A stretch of DNA of 44,257 nt, from assembly GCA_038210415.1 (NCBI GenBank), contig JBBQWS010000023.1, forward strand, positions 1 to 44,257. The letters are read 5' to 3'. Shown here in pieces: positions 36,113 to 43,760 of this stretch. Position 1 is the first letter of the stretch. The number at the start of each line of letters is the position of its first letter. Made by a program: the position numbers and the translations under genes. The stretch is from JBBQWS01 sp038210415 (GTDB lineage Bacteria; Actinomycetota; Actinomycetes; Prado026). The notes beneath the pieces were generated by a model. The model did no database searches, was not told where the DNA came from, and saw nothing but the letters and a program-made list of their open reading frames with translations.

Positions 36113-36642
36113 GCGTCCACCGGCCCAGCCGCCGTGCCGGGCCAGGCGGCGACGAGCAGGTCGCGGGTCTCGGTGAGCAGCTGCGGCAGCACCCGGGTCT
36201 GGCCGACGACCGGCATGAAGTTGCTGTCGCCTCCCCAGCGCGGCACGACGTGCTGGTGCAGGTGAGCGGCGATCCCGGCACCGGCAATCGGGCCCTGGTT
36301 GAGCCCGACGTTGAACCCGTGCGGGGCCGCCACGACGGTCAGGGTTCGCAACGTCGCCTGCGTGAACTCCCCGAGCTCAGCCACCTCAGAGCCGGTGAGC
36401 TCGGTGTAGTCCGCGATGTGCCGGTACGGGCAGATCAGCACATGTCCCGCGTTGTAGGGGTAGAGGTTGAGCACGGCATAGACCTCGCGGCCACGGGCCA
36501 CGATCAGCCCCTCGACGTCGTCGAGCATCGGAGCCCTGCAGAACGGGCAGCCCGCGCCCGCCTCAGCGTCGGCCGGCTTCCCCTCGCCGCGGATGTATGC
36601 CATCCGGTGCGGCGTCCAGAGCCGGTCGAAGGCGTCGGTCAC
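36109..36642 (-). CDS. HIT-domain nucleotide hydrolase/transferase
   Basis: 177 aa. The histidine triad HLHQH (within AAHLHQHVVPRW, about residues 127-138) and a CPFC pair at about 32-35 match the actinobacterial HIT proteins related to AP4A phosphorylase/hydrolase (Rv2613c in mycobacteria, an AP4A phosphorylase). Start: GTG at 36642 overlapping the thrS stop (GTGA). Coupling to a tRNA synthetase makes sense because synthetases make AP4A as a side product. Confidence 0.92.
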   Translation of the reverse strand: MTDAFDRLWTPHRMAYIRGEGKPADAEAGAGCPFCRAPMLDDVEGLIVARGREVYAVLNLYPYNAGHVLICPYRHIADYTELTGSEVAELGEFTQATLRTLTVVAAPHGFNVGLNQGPIAGAGIAAHLHQHVVPRWGGDSNFMPVVGQTRVLPQLLTETRDLLVAAWPGTAAGPVDA

Positions 36643-38654
36643 ACCTGGACCCGGTCCCGTACGGCCGCCACGATCTCGGCAACGGCATCGGCCACCGGGA
36701 CACCGTTCTTCTGGTCGCCGTTGCGGTACCGGAACGACACTGCGCCGTTGCTCGCGTCGTCCTCCCCCGCGATGAGCATGAACGGGACCTTCTGCTTCTG
36801 CGCGTTCCGGATCTTCTTCTGCATGCGCTCGTCGGACGCGTCGACCTCGACCCGGATGCCGTGCTCACGCAGCTGCGCGGCGACGTCGTCGAGGTGGTCG
36901 ACGTACTGCTCGGCGACCGGGATGCCGACCACCTGGACCGGCGCGAGCCAGGGCGGGAACGCGCCCGCATAGTGTTCGGTGAGGACGCCGAAGAAGCGTT
37001 CGATCGAGCCGAAGAGGGCCCGGTGGATCATGATCGGACGCTGCCGGGTGCCGTCGCTGGCCTGGAACTCCATCTCGAACCGCTGGGGCATCTGGAAGTC
37101 GACCTGGATCGTGGACAGCTGCCACGTGCGCCCGATGGCGTCGCGAGCCTGCACCGAGATCTTGGGCCCGTAGAAAGCGCCGCCACCCACGTCGAGCACC
37201 AGCTCGAGGTCCTGCTTCTCGGCGGCGTCGCGCAACGCCTGCGTGGCTTCCTCCCACTCCTCGTCGGTACCCACCGCCTTCTTCTCCGGCTTGGTGGACA
37301 GCTCGAGGTAGAAGTCGTCGAGGCCGTAGTCGCGCAGCAGGCCCAGCACGAATGTCAGCAGCGAGTCGAGCTCGGCCGGCGCCTGCTCCTTGGTGCAGAA
37401 GATGTGCGCGTCGTCCTGGGTCATGCCGCGCACGCGGGTCAGGCCGTGGACCACACCCGACTTCTCGTAGCGGTAGACCGAGCCGAACTCGAACATGCGC
37501 AGCGGCAGCTCACGGTACGAGCGGCCACGGGCCTTGAAGATCAGGATGTGGAACGGGCAGTTCATCGGCTTCATGTAGTACTTCTGGGCCGGCTTGCGGA
37601 CGTTGCCCTCGGCGTCGTACTCCGCGTCGAGCTCCATCGGCGGGTACATCCCGTCGGCGAACCACTGCAGGTGGCCTGAGGTCTCGAATAGGGTCGACTT
37701 GGTGAGGTGCGGGGAGTAGACGAACTCGTAGCCGGCCTGCTCGTGGCGCTGCCGCGAGTAGTCCTCCATCGCACGGCGGATGACCCCGCCCTTGGGGTGG
37801 AACACGGCCAGGCCGGAGCCGATCTCGTCGGGGAACGAGAACAGGTCGAGCTCGGCTCCGATGCGGCGGTGGTCACGCTTCTCGGCCTCGGCGAGGAAGT
37901 CGAGGTGGGCGCGCAGCGCGTCCTTGTTCTCCCATGCGGTGCCATAGACCCGCTGCAGCTGGGGGTTCTTCTCGCTCCCCCGCCAGTAGGCCGCGGCCGA
38001 CCGGGTCAGGGTGAATCCGTTGCCGAGCAGCCGGGTGGTCGGGATGTGCGGGCCCCGGCACAGGTCCTTCCAGGCCGTCTCGCCGTCGCGGCGCACGTTG
38101 TCGTAGATGGTCAGCTCGGCGCCGCCAACCTCGACTGAGGCACCATCGTCTGCCGGCTCGGCCTCGGCGCCGCCCTTGAGGCTGATCAGCTCGAGCTTGT
38201 ACGGCTCGTGGGCGAGCTCGGTCCGCGCGTCCGCGTCCGTCACGACCCGCCGGGCGAACCGCTGCCCCTCCTTCACGATGTGCTGCATACGCTTCTCGAT
38301 CGCGGCGAGGTCCTCCGGCGTGAACGGCCGCTCGACGTCGAAGTCGTAGTAGAAGCCGTTCTCGATCGGCGGGCCGATGCCGAGCCGGGCCTCCGGGAAC
38401 AGGCCCTGCACGGCTTGCGCGAGCACGTGCGCGCACGAGTGCCGCAGGATCGAGCGCCCGTCCGGGCTCTCGATCGCCACCGCTTCGACCTCGTCGCCCG
38501 GTGCGAGCTCGTGGGCCAGGTCACGGAGCTCGCCGTTCACCCGTGCGGCCACGATCTCGCGCCGGCCCTCGAAGAGCACCGCCGCAGTCGTCCCCGTGTC
38601 GACCGATCGCCGCTGCGGATCGATTCCGACGACGTGGACGTCAAAGGCAGGCAC
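36639..38654 (-). CDS. thrS: Threonyl-tRNA synthetase
   Basis: 671 aa. Domains: N-terminal TGS-like region (about 1-65), editing domain with HSCAH and CRGPH motifs, catalytic core with zinc ligands in MNCPFH and further His residues, motif 3 in HRALFGSIERF, and the anticodon domain. The frame extends to ATG at 38735, but GTG at 38654 with GGAG five bases ahead gives PAFDVHVVG, the usual start. It heads thrS-HIT-DCC. No T-box or other leader structure is recognised in the 109 bases upstream. Confidence 0.95.
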   Translation of the reverse strand: MPAFDVHVVGIDPQRRSVDTGTTAAVLFEGRREIVAARVNGELRDLAHELAPGDEVEAVAIESPDGRSILRHSCAHVLAQAVQGLFPEARLGIGPPIENGFYYDFDVERPFTPEDLAAIEKRMQHIVKEGQRFARRVVTDADARTELAHEPYKLELISLKGGAEAEPADDGASVEVGGAELTIYDNVRRDGETAWKDLCRGPHIPTTRLLGNGFTLTRSAAAYWRGSEKNPQLQRVYGTAWENKDALRAHLDFLAEAEKRDHRRIGAELDLFSFPDEIGSGLAVFHPKGGVIRRAMEDYSRQRHEQAGYEFVYSPHLTKSTLFETSGHLQWFADGMYPPMELDAEYDAEGNVRKPAQKYYMKPMNCPFHILIFKARGRSYRELPLRMFEFGSVYRYEKSGVVHGLTRVRGMTQDDAHIFCTKEQAPAELDSLLTFVLGLLRDYGLDDFYLELSTKPEKKAVGTDEEWEEATQALRDAAEKQDLELVLDVGGGAFYGPKISVQARDAIGRTWQLSTIQVDFQMPQRFEMEFQASDGTRQRPIMIHRALFGSIERFFGVLTEHYAGAFPPWLAPVQVVGIPVAEQYVDHLDDVAAQLREHGIRVEVDASDERMQKKIRNAQKQKVPFMLIAGEDDASNGAVSFRYRNGDQKNGVPVADAVAEIVAAVRDRVQV

Positions 38655-38763
38655 GGGGGCTCCAGTCGGGGCTAAGGCGCGAACGTCGGCGGCCGGCGGG
38701 CCGTGACGCTCTGATGGTACCGATCGCCCGAACATGCCAGCGGTCGACGCTTGCCGCCGAGAG

Positions 38764-39945
38764 TCAGGCGGCCGTCATGGTCCAGAGCCGGCCGTCGAGC
38801 GTGGTAGCCCAGATCTCGCCGGCCTCGTTGGTGTCGATCGACGTCACGCCGGACAGCGCTCCGACGATGGTCACGCGACCGGTAGGGGAGTCGGCCCAAA
38901 CCGTTCCGGTGACGTAGTCGCCGAAGATGTAGTCGCCGCCGATCACCGCGCTGTAGGCCGCGCCGCGGTAGACGGGACCGCCGATGATCGCCTCACCGCT
39001 CGGGTGCGGCACGACGACGTTCGGGCTGGTGTACGTGGCCGTCCCCGAGCAGCGCGAGGCGTTGTATGTGGACAGCGCCTCGCGGCACGACCAGCCGTAG
39101 TTGAGGCCGCCGACCCCCGCGGCCGAGTGGTCGACCTCCTCGTAGGCGTCCTGCCCCACGTCGGCGATCCAGAGGTCGCCGGTGAGCTTGTCGAACGAAA
39201 ACCGCCAGGGGTTGCGCAGGCCGTAGTCCCAGATCTCGCCCCAGCGGCCGACCTGGCCGTAGAACGGGTTGCTGGTCGGAGTGCAGTAGGGGTGGACGCC
39301 ACAGTAGCGTCGCGGGTCGAGCCGCAGGATCTTCCCGTTGAGGGAACCCAGGCTCTGGGCGTGCGCGAAGGGGTCGCCTGCCCCGCCGCCGTCTCCGGTC
39401 GAGACGTAGAGGAAGCCCTCCTTGCCGAACGCGATCATCCCGCCGTTGTGGTTGCCGTACGTCGGGTGCGAGATCGTGATCACGTGCTCTTCGAGCGCCG
39501 GGTTGATCGACGTCGTGAGGTACGAGGGCAACCGGAACCGCGAGACCTGCAGCGCGCCGGCCGAGTTGGTGTAGGTCACGTAGACCAACGGCACGGTCTT
39601 GAAGGTCGGGTAGAACGCCAGCCCGAGCATCCCTTGCTCGCCGCCGTTCTTGACCTTGCTGCGCAGGTCGAGGTAGACGAAGGATCGGTGACCGGGGACG
39701 AATCCTCTGATGATGCCGACCTTGTCGACGACGAAGAGTCGGCCCGTGCCGTCGCCGGAGTGGGTCAGCAGCACCGCCGCCCCCCAGGCGTGACCCGCTT
39801 CGTGGAAGGTCACCCGCGGGCCCACGACGGCGGGTGCGACGGTCGTGGCGGACGCGGCGGGCTGGGCGACGAGGAGCACCGCCAGAGCTGAGCAGAGGAG
39901 GCCGACCACCCCGCGGACCGAGCGACGGGGACGGACTGCCTGCAT
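38764..39945 (-). CDS. Secreted PQQ-type sugar dehydrogenase-like beta-propeller
   Basis: 393 aa. Sec signal peptide of about 30 residues (RPRRSVRG, hydrophobic core, cleavage near ASA). The body is a GSDH/HHIP-like six-bladed propeller: GGEQGMLGLAFYP, HNGGMIAFGKEGFLYVSTGDGG, LNGKILRLDP, YGLRNPWRFSFD, LWIADVGQDAYEEVD, LNYGWSCRE. Members oxidise sugars outside the cell with PQQ, though many lack proven substrate and some lack cofactor. Four or five cysteines suggest disulfides. Start: ATG at 39945 with GGAGG five bases ahead; the longer frame runs through the tRNA-Val fragment. Not coupled to neighbours. Confidence 0.9.
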   Translation of the reverse strand: MQAVRPRRSVRGVVGLLCSALAVLLVAQPAASATTVAPAVVGPRVTFHEAGHAWGAAVLLTHSGDGTGRLFVVDKVGIIRGFVPGHRSFVYLDLRSKVKNGGEQGMLGLAFYPTFKTVPLVYVTYTNSAGALQVSRFRLPSYLTTSINPALEEHVITISHPTYGNHNGGMIAFGKEGFLYVSTGDGGGAGDPFAHAQSLGSLNGKILRLDPRRYCGVHPYCTPTSNPFYGQVGRWGEIWDYGLRNPWRFSFDKLTGDLWIADVGQDAYEEVDHSAAGVGGLNYGWSCREALSTYNASRCSGTATYTSPNVVVPHPSGEAIIGGPVYRGAAYSAVIGGDYIFGDYVTGTVWADSPTGRVTIVGALSGVTSIDTNEAGEIWATTLDGRLWTMTAA

Positions 39946-39963
39946 GTGTGCCTCCGCAGCTGG

Positions 39964-40003
39964 TGGGCGGTACTGGGATCGAACCAGCGACCTCCTCGGT
40001 GTG
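39964..40003 (-). repeat. 3'-half copy of tRNA-Val(CAC): candidate attachment site
   Basis: 40 bases that match 41177-41216 in the same orientation with a single difference (39970, in the acceptor strand). They cover the tRNA from the anticodon to the discriminator base; no 5' half is present, so this is not a working tRNA gene. Such distal 3'-half copies are left by integrases that target tRNA genes. A broken local duplication is the alternative. Confidence 0.85.
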
Positions 40004-40136
40004 GGGTCACGATACAGGCGTCTCTCAGGAACCAGGTGATTCAGTCGATCCCCGTGCTCGATCGCGGTCACCTGCGCCAGGCTCTACCTACCTGACGGCA
40101 CGTGCCGGACGACGTCGGGGGCGCAGCACGAGCCGT

Positions 40137-40151
40137 CAATGTGCTACATTG
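40137..40151. promoter_or_regulatory. VapBC operator palindrome overlapping the -10 element
   Basis: CAATGT-GCT-ACATTG is a perfect 15-base inverted repeat. The right arm overlaps TACATT (40145-40150), a good -10 element placed about 7 bases before the vapB ATG, so transcription may start at or next to the ATG (leaderless). No -35 TTGACA-like box is evident. Toxin-antitoxin complexes usually bind such sites to repress their own operon. Confidence 0.7.
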
Positions 40152-40157
40152 AAGAAC

Positions 40158-40421
40158 ATGAGTGAAGTCGGCATCCGAGCCCTCAAGCAGAACGCGTCTG
40201 CCGTCGTCGCGCAGGCCGCCACCGGCGAGACGGTGACAGTCACCGACAGAGGGCGACCGGTCGCCCAGATAACGGCAATCCCCTCCTCACGACTCCGACG
40301 CCTGGTGGCCTCAGGCCACGCTCGCCCGGCACGGCACAGCATCAACGACTTGGCCGCTCCCGAGCGCGGCCCCGATCTGACCAAGGAACTGACGTCGATG
40401 AGAGACGCGGAGCGGTACTGA
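40158..40421 (+). CDS. vapB: Antitoxin of a VapBC pair (Phd/YefM-type fold)
   Basis: 87 aa. The N-terminal half fits the Phd/YefM antitoxin pattern: EVGIRALKQNASAVVAQAATGETVTVTDRG (in part), then RPVAQI; the C-terminal half is likely the disordered toxin-binding tail (PERGPDLTKEL). Start: ATG at 40158, just after the -10-like TACATT; there is only a weak GAAG upstream. The gene ends three bases before the vapC GTG. It carries the DNA-binding part of the complex and would neutralise VapC. Confidence 0.92.
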   Translation: MSEVGIRALKQNASAVVAQAATGETVTVTDRGRPVAQITAIPSSRLRRLVASGHARPARHSINDLAAPERGPDLTKELTSMRDAERY

Positions 40422-40424
40422 CCC

Positions 40425-40817
40425 GTGGCCTACTACCTTGACACCTCGGCGCTGGTGAAGCTCGTCGTGGCCGAACCAGAGACCGCAGCATTACGTGGGT
40501 GGCTTGCCGCGTCGGATCGCACCCCAGTGTCGTGCGACCTGGCACGAACCGAGTTGCTTCGGGCGGTCCGTCGCGCCGCCCCTGAGCGTGCCGCCCAAGC
40601 GCGGGCGGTGCTTGACTCGATCACCTTGATGAAGGTCACCACAGAGACGTTCGAGCAAGCAGGCCGTCTTGTTCCGACCATGTTGCGTACCCTCGACGCG
40701 GTCCACCTCGCATCCGCCCTTGACCTCGGGGATGACCTGGACGGGATGGTCACCTACGACGATCGGCTTGCTGAGGCAGCCCAGTTCAACGCAATCCCGG
40801 TCACCGCCCCCGCCTGA
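40425..40817 (+). CDS. vapC: VapC-type PIN-domain toxin ribonuclease
   Basis: 130 aa PIN domain. Acidic active-site residues are all present: Asp6 (YLDTSALVK), Glu43 (ARTELLRA), Asp91 (TLDAVHLASA) and Asp112 (VTYDDRL). VapC toxins cleave RNA, often tRNA or rRNA; the target here is unknown. Start: GTG at 40425, after a three-base gap, so it is coupled to vapB. The pair sits between the two tRNA-Val 3'-half copies. Confidence 0.95.
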   Translation: MAYYLDTSALVKLVVAEPETAALRGWLAASDRTPVSCDLARTELLRAVRRAAPERAAQARAVLDSITLMKVTTETFEQAGRLVPTMLRTLDAVHLASALDLGDDLDGMVTYDDRLAEAAQFNAIPVTAPA

Positions 40818-41176
40818 GCCGCGCGCGAGTCGGGCCCCACCTGCCGGTGCTGAGGCGAGTGCCTCAGGGCGCCGGCCGAGAGCTGACCTTGCAGGGCAGT
40901 AGTCGTCGGGGCCGCTGTAGCCGACGGTCTGGTGGTAGATGTCGAGTTCGCCTGCGAGGGTGCGCCGCACGGGCCGAGAAGGAGGCGCCTGAGAGCCAGC
41001 GGAGTCCTGGTCCACCGAAAGACACGGCCGGCCGACCAACTCGCCCAGCGAGGGCCACCGAAGACCACCCCTGGAGGTCAGCCCTCTGTGGCAGATCTTG
41101 CGGACAAACCGCGGACGGATGAACTAGAGGCCGGATCCGAAGAGCTCGGATCCGACCTCTGACGTGCGGTTCTACG
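40818..41176. other. Gene-free tail of the islet
   Basis: About 360 bases between vapC and tRNA-Val(CAC). Open frames exist on both strands but show no recognisable protein and lack good starts. The only clear structure is the long hairpin at 41126-41160. It might be decayed sequence from a larger element. Confidence 0.5.
41126..41160. terminator. Strong hairpin after tRNA-Val(CAC)
   Basis: Arms 41126-41140 and 41146-41160 pair at 14 of 15 positions (AGAGG-c-CGGATCCGA and TCGGATCCG-a-CCTCT) around AGAGC. It begins 17 bases beyond the tRNA 3' end on the minus strand and would end tRNA transcription; a short TAGTT follows on that strand. It could also serve transcripts from vapC. Confidence 0.65.
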
Positions 41177-41248
41177 TGGGCGATACTGGGATCGAACCAG
41201 CGACCTCCTCGGTGTGAACGAGGCGCTCTACCACTGAGCCAATCGCCC
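41177..41248 (-). tRNA. tRNA-Val (anticodon CAC)
   Basis: Acceptor arms GGGCGAT and ATCGCCC pair fully, the anticodon stem CCTCG/CGAGG holds the loop TTCACAC (anticodon CAC, reads GUG), and the T arm CTGG-TTCGATC-CCAG is normal. Discriminator A; CCA is not encoded. 72 bases. The 3' half (41177-41216) is duplicated at 39964-40003, which marks it as the probable integration target. Confidence 0.96.
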
Positions 41249-41283
41249 GTTGCACGGGGTTTCACCGTACCCCACGGGGAGGC

Positions 41284-42105
41284 TCAGGGATCGGTCACCG
41301 CGACCGACCGGCGCGCGAAGGTTCCCGCCACCAGATCGGTCTCCGGACCCGGGACGGCGTAAGTCCGCGAGTCGACTGCGTGCACCGGCTGCACGTCGCG
41401 CGTCGACGAGGTGATGAACACCTCGTCGGCCTGGTCGAGGACCGACTCGGGCAGCTCGACCTCCTCCGCACCCGACCACTCGACCACCAGCGCCCGGGTG
41501 ACACCGGCGAGGCACCCGGTCGACAACGCCGGCGTCAGGATCCGGCCGCCCACGACGACGAACACGTTCGAGCCGGTTCCCTCGCAGAGGTAGCCGCGCG
41601 TGTCGAGGAACAGCGCCTCGGCGGCGCCGCGTGCGCGGGCATGGGCCAGCGCGACGACGTTCTCCGCGTACGACGTCGTCTTGGCGCCCGCAACCGCGGA
41701 ACGTTCGTTGCGGGCCCACGGCACCGTGCACAGCGCCGCCGAACCGGGCCAGGCGGACACCGGGCCGACGACCAGCAGCACCGTCGGCCCGCTGGTCCCG
41801 CGCTCGGTGCCGGGCGGTCCCTCGCCTCCGGTCACGGTGACCCGCAACCGGCCGACCTCGCCCGGTGCGTGTGCGTCGAGCAGCTCGTGGATGGCCCGTC
41901 GCAGCACTTCGTCGTCTGGGGCGGCAAGCCCGAGCCGGCCCGCGGACGAGCGAAGCCGGATCAGGTGTCGGGTGAGCGCGAACGGCACCCCGTCGACCAC
42001 CTTGACCGTCTCGAACACCCCGTCGCCGACGGTCAGGCCGTGGTCGCGCACCGACACGGTCGCGTCGTCGGAGTCGAGCACCTCACCGTTCAGCCAGACC
42101 TTCAC
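41284..42105 (-). CDS. pabC: Class IV aminotransferase, probable aminodeoxychorismate lyase
   Basis: 273 aa fold-type IV PLP enzyme. Seen: the N-terminal VWLNGEVLD, DHGLTVGDGVFETVKV, the PLP lysine in GAKTTSYAEN, EALFLDTRGYLCEGTGSNVF and the late ADEVFITSSTRDVQPV. The family includes D-amino acid and branched-chain aminotransferases, but its GTGA overlap with pabB supports 4-amino-4-deoxychorismate lyase, which releases p-aminobenzoate for folate. Start: GTG at 42105 with AGGAGG seven bases ahead. The stop is 35 bases from tRNA-Val(CAC). Confidence 0.92.
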   Translation of the reverse strand: MKVWLNGEVLDSDDATVSVRDHGLTVGDGVFETVKVVDGVPFALTRHLIRLRSSAGRLGLAAPDDEVLRRAIHELLDAHAPGEVGRLRVTVTGGEGPPGTERGTSGPTVLLVVGPVSAWPGSAALCTVPWARNERSAVAGAKTTSYAENVVALAHARARGAAEALFLDTRGYLCEGTGSNVFVVVGGRILTPALSTGCLAGVTRALVVEWSGAEEVELPESVLDQADEVFITSSTRDVQPVHAVDSRTYAVPGPETDLVAGTFARRSVAVTDP

Positions 42106-43121
42106 GCACCCGCCTCCTGTGCTGCGATCGAGAGCAGTCGGTCCGCTTTCAACTCGGTCTCGACCCACTCACCGTACGGGTCGGAGCCCCAGGTGATCCC
42201 TGCGCCTGTCCCGAACTTCAGCGTGTCGCCATCGGACCAGAAGGTGCGGATGCCGACCGCGAGCTCGGCGCGACCGGCGTCGGAGTCGACCCAGCCGACA
42301 GCGCCGCAGTACACCTCGCGGGGGGCGGTCTCGAGCTCCGCGATCACGCGCAGGGCGCTCGACTTAGGGGCCCCGGTCACCGACCCGGGCGGGAAGGCGG
42401 CTGCCAGCAGCTCAGGCCAGCCCGCACCGTCGGCCAGCTCTCCTCGGACCGTCGAGACCAGGTGCACCAGGCCGGGATGCGGCTCCACCGCGAGCAGCTG
42501 CGGCACCGTCACCGAGCCCGGGCGACAGACCCGCCCCAGGTCGTTGCGCACGAGATCGACGATCATGATGTTCTCGGCGACGTCCTTGGGCAGCAGGTCG
42601 TCGGCCGTACGACCCGTCCCTTTGATCGGCCCGGACTCCACGATCTCGCCTTCGCGACGCAGAAAGAGTTCAGGCGACGCCGTGGCGACGTGCAGCCCCA
42701 GCTCGGGGACCCGGACGAAACCGGCGTACGGCGCCGGGTTGCCCGCGACGAGCAATCGGCTGAGCCCAGTGACGTCGCAGCCCACCGGGAGCGGAGCCGT
42801 GAGCACCCGGCAGATATTCGCCTGGTAGACGTGGCCCGCAGCGATCCGATCGCGCACGACCGACACCGCCCGCTCGTACGCGCCCTGGTCGAGCGAGGTC
42901 GCCCACGAAGCGCGCGGCACCCCCGTCCACCGACCCTTGGGTGGCGGAGCGTCCACGACTGACTCGAACCGCGCGGCCCGGAAGTCCCCCTCGAACGCCT
43001 GGACGACCGCCCACCAACCGCCCGCCTCGACTACCCCCGGGTCGTCGGTCACGTCGACCAGCCCGGTGGCCAGCCGACCGCCGAACCAGGCCGCCGCTTC
43101 GAGAGTCACCCTGGGAATCAT
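42102..43121 (-). CDS. pabB: Aminodeoxychorismate synthase component I
   Basis: 339 aa chorismate-utilising enzyme. Seen: QANICRVLTAPL (the position usually read QxNLT/CxR), SPELFLRREG, PIKGTGRT, ENIMIVDLVRNDLGRV, PGSVTGAPK and the C-terminal GTGAGITWGSDP. With a glutaminase partner elsewhere it converts chorismate to aminodeoxychorismate; pabC downstream completes p-aminobenzoate. Shorter than fused PabB/PabA forms; no glutaminase domain is present. The start is uncertain: ATG at 43121 lacks a visible ribosome binding site and ATG at 43169 is possible. Its promoter overlaps that of the divergent tRNA cluster. Confidence 0.9.
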   Translation of the reverse strand: MIPRVTLEAAAWFGGRLATGLVDVTDDPGVVEAGGWWAVVQAFEGDFRAARFESVVDAPPPKGRWTGVPRASWATSLDQGAYERAVSVVRDRIAAGHVYQANICRVLTAPLPVGCDVTGLSRLLVAGNPAPYAGFVRVPELGLHVATASPELFLRREGEIVESGPIKGTGRTADDLLPKDVAENIMIVDLVRNDLGRVCRPGSVTVPQLLAVEPHPGLVHLVSTVRGELADGAGWPELLAAAFPPGSVTGAPKSSALRVIAELETAPREVYCGAVGWVDSDAGRAELAVGIRTFWSDGDTLKFGTGAGITWGSDPYGEWVETELKADRLLSIAAQEAGA

Positions 43122-43149
43122 GCCGCGCCGGACGGCGGGGCGTTCCGCT

Positions 43150-43179
43150 TTGAAGGCGCCGCGGGGCATCGGCTATGGT
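43150..43179 (+). promoter_or_regulatory. Promoter of the tRNA-Gly-Cys-Val cluster
   Basis: TTGAAG (43150-43155), 18-base spacer, TATGGT (43174-43179), about 55 bases before tRNA-Gly. The implied leader contains a hairpin, GCCGGAG-TCA-CTCCGGC (43203-43219). Good match to sigma-70-type promoters; not tested. Confidence 0.6.
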
Positions 43180-43234
43180 GGGGCCTCGCACGTTGGCGCT
43201 TCGCCGGAGTCACTCCGGCCGATCGTTGTGCGGT

Positions 43235-43307
43235 GCGGACGTAGCGCAGCTGGTAGCGCATCACCTTGCCAAGGTGAGGGTCGCGGGTTCGAATCCCGTC
43301 GTCCGCT
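43235..43307 (+). tRNA. tRNA-Gly (anticodon GCC)
   Basis: 73 bases. Acceptor GCGGACG/CGTCCGC, anticodon loop TTGCCAA (GCC, reads GGC/GGU), T arm CGGG-TTCGAAT-CCCG. Discriminator T. CCA not encoded. First of three tRNAs on one likely transcript. Confidence 0.97.
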
Positions 43308-43340
43308 CGGAGAGGTCGCCTTAGCTCGCGACCTAGTTCC

Positions 43341-43411
43341 GGTGGAGTGGCCGAGAGGCGAGGCAACGGCCTGCAAAGCCGTGTACACGGGTTCAAATCC
43401 CGTCTCCACCT
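43341..43411 (+). tRNA. tRNA-Cys (anticodon GCA)
   Basis: 71 bases. Acceptor GGTGGAG/CTCCACC, anticodon stem ACGGC/GCCGT with loop CTGCAAA (GCA, reads UGC/UGU), T arm CGGG-TTCAAAT-CCCG. Discriminator T (U), the identity base expected for cysteine. CCA not encoded. Confidence 0.97.
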
Positions 43412-43415
43412 CGAT

Positions 43416-43489
43416 GGGCGATTGGCGCAGTCTGGTAGCGCGCTTCCTTGACACGGAAGAGGTCACAGGTTCAAGTCCTGTATCGCACA
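43416..43489 (+). tRNA. tRNA-Val (anticodon GAC), acceptor stem with one mismatch
   Basis: 74 bases. Anticodon stem CTTCC/GGAAG with loop TTGACAC (GAC, reads GUC/GUU) and T stem ACAGG/CCTGT are good. The acceptor GGGCGAT faces ATCGCAC, leaving G2 opposite A71. The 3' end may have been altered by integration. Only four bases separate it from tRNA-Cys. Discriminator A; no CCA. Confidence 0.9.
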
Positions 43490-43539
43490 CATACATAACC
43501 GCAGGTCAGACAGTGTTTACACCTCTCGTACACGCAGCC

Positions 43540-43560
43540 CGTGCCCTAATCGTGCCCTAA
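43540..43560. repeat. Two 10-bp direct repeats after tRNA-Val(GAC)
   Basis: CGTGCCCTAA occurs at 43540-43549 and 43551-43560, about 50 bases beyond the tRNA 3' end. The stretch 43490-43760 holds no recognisable gene. It may be the junction of an island or the remains of an integrase 3' end, but no protein can be read. Confidence 0.6.
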
Positions 43561-43760
43561 CTGTGCATCAGCGGTGGTGCGGCACGCGTCCCGGTATCTC
43601 ACGTACGGAGTCGGCCACCGCGCGGCGCTGAGTCGCCTTAGCGACAGCGGTGCACCTGTCCACCCCGTCGGCGGCTACCTGGCGCGCGACGGGACCCTTG
43701 CCGGACAACGACAGCGCCGGTTCCGCACGGCGCGTTGGGGACCGTGACGGACGGGGCGTG

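Noticed and set aside
38655..38763. Possible T-box riboswitch upstream of thrS
   Set aside because: Only 109 bases, no T-box consensus (AGGGTGGNACCGCG-like) and no antiterminator structure seen.
40025..40136. Promoter or small gene between the tRNA fragment and vapB
   Set aside because: No -35/-10 pair with proper spacing facing the sugar dehydrogenase gene and no coding potential recognised.
40491..41039. Minus-strand open frames over vapC and the islet tail, considered as a possible remnant integrase
   Set aside because: No tyrosine-recombinase R-H-R-Y pattern or other motif could be read, and the frame is antisense to a convincing PIN domain.
43173..43496. Minus-strand open frame across the three tRNA genes
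   Set aside because: It is the antisense of tRNA sequences; its translation (GLEPVTSSVS-like) is a well-known artefact of tRNA genes.
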